From positions 1 through 37,954 of the forward strand of contig CAKSGA010000010.1 of assembly GCA_934454435.1 (NCBI GenBank): a stretch of 37,954 nt of DNA. Direction: 5' to 3'. The notes beneath the pieces are model-generated. The model worked only from the letters and a program-made list of their open reading frames with translations, searched no databases and was not told where the DNA came from. The translations under genes were made by a program, and so were the position numbers. The stretch comes from an uncultured Oscillospiraceae bacterium. Its GTDB lineage: Bacteria > Bacillota > Clostridia > Oscillospirales > Ruminococcaceae. Shown one piece after another: positions 31,489 to 37,954 of this stretch. The first letter of the stretch is position 1. Every line of letters starts with the position of its first letter.

Positions 31489-32430
31489 TTACAGTCCGTT
31501 GTCGTTCATGCTGAGTATTCTTGCGATAACGCTGCCCTCGTATACTATCGGGTACTCACGCAGGGAGAATATCAGACCGTCCTCCGGCGCTGTGACCTCC
31601 TCCTCGACCGTACCGGTTATGGGGGTCACTATCTCGCCGATGACCGTGCCCTTCTGTACCCACATGTTGTGCTCAACTTTAGGTATAAATATTCCACCTT
31701 CAACCGAATGTATAACATTGACCGCACCGTCCGTGCTCACCATCGGGTGGGATGTCTGCCCAACGGGACCCTCCCATATTCCTATTTTTGACATGAGATT
31801 GAATATTCCGGTGAGAAGCTGCTGGCAGTATGCCTTTGTGATACGCTGACCAACGCCCATCTCAATTACAAGAGTCGGGACACCCTCACGCCGCAGTGAA
31901 TACGCCAGCGACCCCTCTCCGACTGCGTTGGAGTCATGCACCCAGACGAAATCCGTATTCAGCATGCGGGCGTATTTCAGAAGCTGACTTCCCCCATCGC
32001 TGGGAATTCTGACCTGTGGTATCTCCCGGATAAAGATGTTGCTTGCGTGGATATCAACGCAGATATCCGCCCCACAAATGTCCTCCAGCAGCCTCGCAGC
32101 GACATTTTCCGCCACCGTACCTCGCTCGCTTCCCGGGAATACCCGGTTCATGTCCAGCCCGGACATCGGTACGGCACGGCTGACCGATTCCATTCCCAGC
32201 GGATTAATGGACGGGTATATGTCCACAGTGCCTCTGAGATATGCCATATTCGCCGTTATCTGGCGCACCAGCTCATAACAGACGAACTGTCCCTCAAGCT
32301 CATCGCCGTGTATTCCCGTAACGACTGCTATGCGCTTTCCGCCCTCGCAGCCAACGCCTTTAAGGCTGTTTTTCTTTATTGTCAGGACCTCGTCCGTCGG
32401 AAGTCCCACCGATACCAAAGTTTCGATCAT
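31489..32430 (-). CDS. M14-type succinylglutamate desuccinylase/aspartoacylase family protein
   Basis: 313 residues. Zinc ligands of the AstE/AspA family are visible: His41 and Glu44 in GIHGDELEGQ, and His128 in VDIHASN. DMNRVFPG (93-100) is the substrate-carboxylate motif, and LVIEMGVG holds the region near the catalytic Glu. The C-terminal part has the beta-barrel seen in the family (GGIFIPKVEHNMWVQKGTVIGEI). It probably hydrolyses an N-acyl amino acid; the exact substrate is unknown. GGGGGAG lies 5 nt before the ATG. It is 52 bp downstream of the ABC permease gene on the same strand without a clear terminator, so it may share that transcript. Confidence 0.88.
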   Translation of the reverse strand: MIETLVSVGLPTDEVLTIKKNSLKGVGCEGGKRIAVVTGIHGDELEGQFVCYELVRQITANMAYLRGTVDIYPSINPLGMESVSRAVPMSGLDMNRVFPGSERGTVAENVAARLLEDICGADICVDIHASNIFIREIPQVRIPSDGGSQLLKYARMLNTDFVWVHDSNAVGEGSLAYSLRREGVPTLVIEMGVGQRITKAYCQQLLTGIFNLMSKIGIWEGPVGQTSHPMVSTDGAVNVIHSVEGGIFIPKVEHNMWVQKGTVIGEIVTPITGTVEEEVTAPEDGLIFSLREYPIVYEGSVIARILSMNDNGL

Positions 32431-32482
32431 TGTTTCTCCCCCAATACCATTTGTAATATAGCTGTAGAATTATTCGCTTTGT

Positions 32483-35400
32483 TTATTCAACAGACTTCAG
32501 CGACTCTACCATGCTTATCTTTCGCAGATCCCGCCGCATTATCAGGTTGACTATCAGCGAGAACGCCACCGTTATCAGGAATGCCCACACGAAGGACAGC
32601 AGATGGATCGTCCTGCCGAACATCACCTCGTCGATCTCCGCCGTCTGAATGATGAACTGACACAGCGCCACGCCAAGTCCCAGACCTACTGCCGCACCCA
32701 TTACCGAGAGTATATTGTTCTCCCGGAACACATAGCTCGACACTTCCTTATCATAGAATCCAAGCACTTTCAGCGTTGCTATCTCACGTATACGCTCCGT
32801 AATATTAACGTTGGTGAGGTTATACAGCACCACGAACGCCAGCGCCCCGGCGGAAACGATCAGCACTATAACTACCAGATCCATTATCTTCAGCATGTTC
32901 CGGAACGTCTTGGAAGCACCGGCGTTGAGCTGCACGCTGAGCACTCCGTCCACCCCGAGCATCTTTTCGCTGAAAGCGTCCTGCTCCGCTTCGTCCGCAC
33001 CGATACCGTTGCGGAAGTACACAATGTTGAACTGCGGTTCCTCACCGAATAACTCTGCGTATTTTTCCTGAGAAATATACATATAGTGACTGGCGTAATG
33101 CTCAGTTATAGCCCCTATCGTGACCTCGGTGGACTTTCCGTCGCTTATTCTTAGATGTACCTTATCGCCCTGCTTCACGTCCAGCAGCTTCGTCAGCTTT
33201 TCGGTGACTATCGTGCCGTCCAGTGCAGTTTCAAAGGTTATCTTGTCGCCGGACTTCCGCTCGTGCATGTCTATCATGTCCTCGAATATCCCGGTGTCCT
33301 CCACTGCGGTGACGTAGCACTGGACATTCGCTCTGTCAGAGGACAGCGTGTACTGCTTTATCAGCGCACGGGTGTACTCTGTGTCGGGGTTGTAGTCCAG
33401 CAGTGCGTCATATATCTTTTGCAGACCCTCGGCGTCCGTTTTGCTGTCGTAGGCTATATACCCGCTGTATTGATTTATATTATTATACTGCAAGTCTACA
33501 ATGTCGCTGATGGAGTCTTTCAGCCCGAAACCGGTAAGCGAAAGCGCCGTACAGCCTGCAATGCCGATTATCGTCATGAACATTCTGCGCTTGTACCTGA
33601 ACAGATTTCTTCCGCTGACCTTTCCGAAGAACGACAGGTGGTTCCAGATAAAGCCTACTTTCTCAAGCAGCACCCGCTTTCCAGCCTTGGGAGCCTTGGG
33701 CCGCATAAGCTCTGCGGGAGTTTCACCGAGCGCCTTTCTCGCCGTCAGGAACACGGTAAGTGCGATAGCCGCTACCATGCTTCCCGCTGACACAGAGATA
33801 TTCACCAGACTTAACTCAAAGTAGAAATTTGTGATAATATACATCATGCTATATGCAAACATGATGATATACGGGAACATGAACATTCCGATGCATGCGC
33901 CGATAATGCTTCCCGAAGCCGCCGCAATGACCGCATACAGCATATACTGCCGCATTATTACCGCATTTGAATAGCCCAGGGACTTCAGCGTACCGATCTG
34001 CATACGCTGCTCCTCGACCATTCTTGACATGGTGGTAAGGCACACCAGCGCCGCCACAAGCAGGAAGAACACCGGGAACACAGCGCCTATCCTGTCTATT
34101 CTCTCCGCATTGCTGGAGTACTCTGAATAGCCAGGATTATCGTCCCGGGTGAAAAGATACCACTTTGCCTCGCCGATGTCGTCCATCTTCTGCCGGGCGT
34201 CTGACAGCTCCTTTTCGGCTTTTGATATCTCTGTGTTGAACTCTTCAACGCCGTCCTGGTACTCTTTCAGACCGTCATTGTACTTCTGTTCGGCGTCCTC
34301 AAGCTCTTTAACACCGTCCTCATAATCCTGCTTTCCGTCAAGGAACTCCTGCTCCTTCTGATTGAACTCAGTTACGGCGTTGTTGTATTCTTTCTCAGCT
34401 GTGGTGAGCTGGTTCCTGCCGTCATTAAGCTGCTTCAGACCTTCCGTGAACTCCGCATAGCCCTCGTTGTACTGCTTCACGCCGTCCTCATACTTGGCGT
34501 AATTTTCGTTGTACTGTTTCAGGCCGTCCTCGTAGGCGGCTCTGCCCTCGTCAAGCTGAGCCTGCGCCGCTTCAAGCTGCTTTTCACCCTCAGTGAGCTG
34601 CTGCTCCTTTTCTGCGATAAGAACCGTTGTTTCGTCTATCTTCGCCTTTGCCTGGTCAAGTTGTTCCTTACCGGCGTCAAGCTGCTGTTTACCCTCGTCA
34701 AGCTGAGCCTTTGCAGCTGCAAGCGCCTGCTTCTGCTGAACTACCTGAGGGTCGCTGCTTCCTGCGACTGCTTCGAGCTGCTCCACAGCCGCCATGCCTG
34801 CGTTATAGTCTGCAAGACCCTGCTCATACTCCGCAAGTTTAGCATTGTAGAGCTGCATTCCGATGTCATACTGCTTCTGACCCTGCTCAAGCTGCCGCTT
34901 TCCCTCTTCAAGCTGAGCCTTTCCGTCCTCCAGCCGGGCACGCTGGCTGTCAAGCTCCGCCTGACCCTCGTCAAGCTGTTTCTTGCTCTCGTCAAGGGTC
35001 TGCTTTGCTTCGTCAAGCTGCTTTTTGGCATCAGAGAGCTGTATACGGCTGTCGTTGAGTGTTTTCTCAGCATCGTCCAGCTTCTGCTGGTTTTCGTTGA
35101 GTTCAGCCCGGCCCTTGTCTATTTCGGACTTTGCATCGTCCAGCTTCTGCCGCCCTTCGTCAAGCTGCTTCTGACCGTCATCTATCTTCGCTTTTGCATC
35201 GTAAAGTCCGGCTTTACCGTCGTCTATCTGCTTACGGGCGTCGTCAAGCTCCGACTTTGCATCATCGAGCTTCTGCTGACCCTCCGTACGGGCGTCCTCC
35301 AGTTCTTTTTCGCCATCGGCTATCTTCTGCTGAGCCTCGCCGAGCACCTCGTCACTGCGGATCTCACTGCGCTCCACGCCAAGGGTCTCGAGCCTGCTCT

Positions 35401-36109
35401 CCAGTTCGTCCCGCAGCTGCTCGTACTCGTCCGAATAGCTCTGCGCCGACTTCATCTCCTCGGACTGCACGTAAATCTCCGTGTAAACATCCTGCGTGAA
35501 CTCGCTCTCGCTGACGTACAGGAACGCCTGCAGCGAGCCGTTTCCTATCGTGGTGCTACCCCTCTGGGTCGATGAAACGTACATTGGCGTGTCAAACGTG
35601 CCAACGATAGTGTACTCGGTGTTTTTCAGCGGGAACTCGTCTGCACCGGTGGGGTCGGAAAGCGTGACCTTATCGCCTATCTTCATGCCTTCACGCAGCT
35701 TGCTGGAGTTCAGCACGCACTCGTCCGCCGCCTGTGGCATTCTGCCCCCGGTGAGGTCGATACGGTTCATGCTGCTGTTTTCATTTATAGAATATACCCT
35801 TGTGTTATAATCACGTCCGTCATAACTCAGAGTTAAGTCTGTATATTTAGAAGTCGACACATTATCAACACCATCAATGTCCCTGAGGGCTTTCAGATCA
35901 TCGTCTGTAAGTCCCAGAGTGGACATCACCCGGATATCGAAAAGATCATGCTCATCATAATAGTTGTCAGCGGTTATCTTCATGTCATTGGGCGTTGCCC
36001 TGACTCCGCTGAAAAAACCCACTCCAATCGCACATATCGTAAAAATCGACAGGAAACGGTTCTTTGTACGGGAAATCTCCCGGAATATGTTTCTGGTAAC
36101 TGCTTTCAC
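32483..36109 (-). CDS. FtsX-like ABC permease with very long coiled-coil ectodomain
   Basis: 1208 residues. N-terminal helix (about 19-37), a MacB-like extracytoplasmic portion (40-250), a coiled coil of about 390 residues (257-643) built from repeats like QLDEGKQQLDAGKEQLDQAK, a FtsX core (about 665-790; LKSLGYSNAVIMRQY coupling helix), a second periplasmic-type domain, and a C-terminal FtsX core (about 1075-1195; IATLKVLGFYDKEVSSYVFREN). The GTG start at 36109 has AAGGGG 7 nt upstream. It follows its ATPase (36122-36823) by 12 nt. Such long-coil permeases are common in Firmicutes. The coil probably spans the cell wall and may sense or deliver ligands; substrate unknown. Confidence 0.92.
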   Translation of the reverse strand: MKAVTRNIFREISRTKNRFLSIFTICAIGVGFFSGVRATPNDMKITADNYYDEHDLFDIRVMSTLGLTDDDLKALRDIDGVDNVSTSKYTDLTLSYDGRDYNTRVYSINENSSMNRIDLTGGRMPQAADECVLNSSKLREGMKIGDKVTLSDPTGADEFPLKNTEYTIVGTFDTPMYVSSTQRGSTTIGNGSLQAFLYVSESEFTQDVYTEIYVQSEEMKSAQSYSDEYEQLRDELESRLETLGVERSEIRSDEVLGEAQQKIADGEKELEDARTEGQQKLDDAKSELDDARKQIDDGKAGLYDAKAKIDDGQKQLDEGRQKLDDAKSEIDKGRAELNENQQKLDDAEKTLNDSRIQLSDAKKQLDEAKQTLDESKKQLDEGQAELDSQRARLEDGKAQLEEGKRQLEQGQKQYDIGMQLYNAKLAEYEQGLADYNAGMAAVEQLEAVAGSSDPQVVQQKQALAAAKAQLDEGKQQLDAGKEQLDQAKAKIDETTVLIAEKEQQLTEGEKQLEAAQAQLDEGRAAYEDGLKQYNENYAKYEDGVKQYNEGYAEFTEGLKQLNDGRNQLTTAEKEYNNAVTEFNQKEQEFLDGKQDYEDGVKELEDAEQKYNDGLKEYQDGVEEFNTEISKAEKELSDARQKMDDIGEAKWYLFTRDDNPGYSEYSSNAERIDRIGAVFPVFFLLVAALVCLTTMSRMVEEQRMQIGTLKSLGYSNAVIMRQYMLYAVIAAASGSIIGACIGMFMFPYIIMFAYSMMYIITNFYFELSLVNISVSAGSMVAAIALTVFLTARKALGETPAELMRPKAPKAGKRVLLEKVGFIWNHLSFFGKVSGRNLFRYKRRMFMTIIGIAGCTALSLTGFGLKDSISDIVDLQYNNINQYSGYIAYDSKTDAEGLQKIYDALLDYNPDTEYTRALIKQYTLSSDRANVQCYVTAVEDTGIFEDMIDMHERKSGDKITFETALDGTIVTEKLTKLLDVKQGDKVHLRISDGKSTEVTIGAITEHYASHYMYISQEKYAELFGEEPQFNIVYFRNGIGADEAEQDAFSEKMLGVDGVLSVQLNAGASKTFRNMLKIMDLVVIVLIVSAGALAFVVLYNLTNVNITERIREIATLKVLGFYDKEVSSYVFRENNILSVMGAAVGLGLGVALCQFIIQTAEIDEVMFGRTIHLLSFVWAFLITVAFSLIVNLIMRRDLRKISMVESLKSVE

Positions 36110-36121
36110 GCTGATACCCCT

Positions 36122-36823
36122 TTACCACTCGATATTTTCTACCGGCGTTGGATCCGAATTGCGGATAATATCCTCCACCCGGCTGTTCTTTATCTTTATG
36201 ACCCGGTCCGCCATCGGCGCTATAGCCGTATTATGCGTCACCAGAATGACTGTCATACCATCAATGCGGCAGGTGTCCTGGAGCAGCTTCAGTATGACCT
36301 TGCCGGTGTTGTAATCCAGGGCGCCGGTTGGCTCGTCACACAGCATCAACTTTGGTTTCTTGCTGAGCGCCCTTGCAATTGAAACACGCTGCTGCTCTCC
36401 TCCTGAAAGCTGTGCCGGGAAATTGTCCAGTCGTTCTCCCAGGCCGACTTTCTTCAGTATCTCAACTGCGGGAATGAAATCCTTGGTGGTCTGCGCAGCC
36501 AGCTCGACATTCTCCTTTGCTGTAAGATTTGGCATGAGATTATAGAACTGAAATATAAATCCCACGTCAAACCGGCGGTAGTTGGTGAGCTGACGCCGGT
36601 TGAACCTGTCCACCCGTGAACCATCAACGCTGATGATCCCCTCATCGCAGCTGTCCATTCCGCCGAGCATATTCAGCACTGTGGTCTTGCCGGAGCCGCT
36701 TGGACCAACGATTATAGCAAACTCGCCCTGTTCTATATCAAAAGTCATTCCGTCAGCGGCATTTATGGTAACTTCACCCATGTGATACCGCTTATACACG
36801 TTTTCAAGTGTTACAAATGCCAT
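36122..36823 (-). CDS. ABC transporter ATP-binding protein (MacB/LolD type)
   Basis: 233 residues. Walker A GPSGSGKT (40-47), the Q-loop [11 protein letters not shown], signature [15 protein letters not shown], Walker [13 protein letters not shown], and the switch His in VTHN are all intact. It powers the permease encoded immediately downstream. The start at 36823 has GGAG 6 nt upstream; the ATG at 36835 lacks spacing to its AAAGGAA. A perfect 20-bp palindrome lies 39 bp upstream of the start (36862-36881), and the serS terminator lies beyond it, so this is the first gene of the operon. Confidence 0.95.
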   Translation of the reverse strand: MAFVTLENVYKRYHMGEVTINAADGMTFDIEQGEFAIIVGPSGSGKTTVLNMLGGMDSCDEGIISVDGSRVDRFNRRQLTNYRRFDVGFIFQFYNLMPNLTAKENVELAAQTTKDFIPAVEILKKVGLGERLDNFPAQLSGGEQQRVSIARALSKKPKLMLCDEPTGALDYNTGKVILKLLQDTCRIDGMTVILVTHNTAIAPMADRVIKIKNSRVEDIIRNSDPTPVENIEW

Positions 36824-36861
36824 AATATTCTCCATTTCCTTTCATTGGAACTGCCCGATTC

Positions 36862-36881
36862 AGCAGAGCTGCAGCTCTGCT
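36862..36881. promoter_or_regulatory. Perfect 20-bp palindrome upstream of the ABC operon
   Basis: AGCAGAGCTGCAGCTCTGCT, with no central spacer. It sits in the short gap between the serS terminator and the ATPase gene, in the promoter/leader area. No clear -35/-10 pair was found nearby. It could be an operator or a leader hairpin. Confidence 0.5.
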
Positions 36882-36911
36882 CTATCCGGCATATCCACTC
36901 ATAAAACAGCA

Positions 36912-36950
36912 GGCAGAAAAAACCGACAAGCTGTGCCGGTTTTCCCTGCC
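36912..36950 (-). terminator. Terminator of serS
   Basis: GGCAG...AAAACCG / CGGTTTT...CTGCC long hairpin (36912-36950), 29 bp past the serS stop codon. On the minus strand CGGTTTTTTCTGCC is followed by TGCTGTTTTAT. Confidence 0.75.
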
Positions 36951-36978
36951 CCCTTTTCATTCTACCATTACCATTCTA

Positions 36979-37954
36979 TCAGCCGATCTTGGACTTGCCG
37001 CCCATATACGGTCTGAGTACTTCAGGTATATTTACGGTGCCGTCCGCATTGAGATTGTTCTCAAGGAATGCGATGAGCATTCTGGGCGGTGCGACAACAG
37101 TGTTGTTCAGTGTGTGTGCGAAATACTTCTTGCCATCAGCGCCGTTTATACGGATCTTCAGTCTGCGTGCCTGTGCGTCACCGAGATTGGAACAGCTGCC
37201 TACCTCGAAGTACTTCTTCTGTCTGGGTGACCATGCTTCAACATCATAGCTCTTGACCTTGAGGTCAGCGAGGTCGCCGGAGCAACACTCGATAGTCCTT
37301 ACCGGAATATCCATGCTGCGGAACAGGTCAACGGTGTTCTGCCACAGCTTATCGAACCACATCTTGGAGTCCTCGGGCTTGCAGACAACGATCATCTCCT
37401 GTTTCTCAAACTGGTGGATCCTGTAAACGCCTCTCTCCTCGATGCCGTGAGCGCCCTTTTCCTTGCGGAAGCAGGGAGAATAGCTGGTGAGGGTTCTCGG
37501 CAGAGTGTCCTCTTCAAGAATATTGTCGATGAACTTACCGATCATGGAGTGCTCGGAGGTACCGATAAGATACAGATCCTCGCCCTCTATCTTGTACATC
37601 ATGGCGTCCATTTCAGCGAAGCTCATAACACCGGTAACTACGTTAGACCTGATCATATACGGAGGAATGCAGTAGGTGAAACCCCTGTCGATCATGAAGT
37701 CCCTTGCGTATGCAAGCACTGCGGAGTGCAGTCTTGCAATGTCGCCCATAAGATAATAGAAGCCGTTGCCTGCAACACGTCTGGCGCTGTCAAGGTCGAT
37801 ACCGTTCAGGCGCTCCATGATCTCGCTGTGATACGGGATCTCAAAATCCGGAACGACAGGCTCGCCGTAGCGTTTTATCTCAACGTTCTCGCTGTCGTCC
37901 TTGCCTATCGGAACAGACGGATCAATGATGTTCGGAATGGTCATCATGATCTTC
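36979..37954 (-). CDS. serS: Serine--tRNA ligase, 3' part (runs off the right edge)
   Basis: Class II aminoacyl-tRNA synthetase core, at least 324 residues in the window. The gene continues to the right, so the N-terminal tRNA-binding coiled-coil arm (about 100 residues in the family) is missing here. The frame stays open through 37954 with ...KIMMTIPNII, the usual junction into the catalytic domain. Motif 2 is YSPCFRKEKGAHGIEERGVYRIHQFEKQE; motif 3 is GSCSNLGDAQARRLKIRI; HTLNNTVVAPPRMLIAFLE is the family's C-terminal block. It charges tRNA-Ser and supplies Ser-tRNA-Sec where present. The apparent ATG at 37947 is internal, not the start. Confidence 0.97.
   Translation of the reverse strand, partial: KIMMTIPNIIDPSVPIGKDDSENVEIKRYGEPVVPDFEIPYHSEIMERLNGIDLDSARRVAGNGFYYLMGDIARLHSAVLAYARDFMIDRGFTYCIPPYMIRSNVVTGVMSFAEMDAMMYKIEGEDLYLIGTSEHSMIGKFIDNILEEDTLPRTLTSYSPCFRKEKGAHGIEERGVYRIHQFEKQEMIVVCKPEDSKMWFDKLWQNTVDLFRSMDIPVRTIECCSGDLADLKVKSYDVEAWSPRQKKYFEVGSCSNLGDAQARRLKIRINGADGKKYFAHTLNNTVVAPPRMLIAFLENNLNADGTVNIPEVLRPYMGGKSKIG

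Noticed and set aside
34661..35575. A 304-codon rightward frame that looks like a hydrophobic membrane protein.
   Set aside because: It is the complement of the coiled-coil repeats (Gln-Leu-Asp-Glu codons read backwards give Leu/Phe/Val-rich sequence).

Overview
The window looks like chromosomal DNA of a gut Clostridia species, most likely Oscillospiraceae close to Ruminococcus. The evidence is a GC content that appears moderate to slightly high, a long single-chain clostridial PurL, tandem HPr-like proteins, zinc-ribbon/TM2 and Sel1 proteins, a kinase plus TerY-C-like module, strong AGGAGG ribosome sites, and very regular TTGACA-N17-TATAAT promoters, many with an extended TGn -10. No tRNA, rRNA, CRISPR array, transposase, integrase or phage gene is visible.

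Layout. 1-300: three tandem near-perfect promoters fire leftward out of the window, an arrangement typical of an rRNA operon. 349-6.8 kb: a lipoprotein, an efflux adaptor plus FtsX-type permease with no ATPase beside it, and a MATE exporter with a terminator-like hairpin in its leader. 6.9-9.3 kb: an AT-richer two-gene accessory unit, a papain-like cysteine peptidase and a lipoprotein whose ectodomain was recently duplicated (609-bp period). 9.4-15.5 kb: housekeeping genes purL and mtaB with a small partner, then two HPr-like proteins that keep the Ser46 motif but lack the His15 motif. 15.6-18.5 kb: a three-gene signalling operon (zinc-ribbon/Sel1 protein, TerY-C-like zinc protein, eukaryotic-type kinase with an altered catalytic loop). 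18.7-25.8 kb: metA (acetyl-CoA type by Glu111), a zinc-ribbon membrane protein, a GNAT enzyme, ilvE, a DUF389 protein with a small partner, and a G5/3D cell-wall protein with a long structured leader. 26-30 kb: a Nudix hydrolase whose promoter -10 lies in a perfect palindrome, a YcdB/SLH surface protein, a TM2 protein and a small orphan. 30-38 kb, all leftward: an MBL-fold protein with a DtxR-type regulator, an M14-family deacylase, a MacB-like ABC exporter with a ~390-residue coiled coil, and the 3' part of serS.

The most unusual feature is a pair of ~131-bp elements (20475-20605 and 30028-30157). Both lie between convergent genes, and each is flanked on both sides by a copy of a terminator hairpin. 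They share three nested stems; in the 12-bp inner stem five base pairs differ between the copies and all five are compensated. This suggests a structured RNA or non-autonomous mobile element that inserts into bidirectional terminators and duplicates them. The flanks and element ends can also form a long outer stem that excludes the terminator hairpins. I do not recognise the family.
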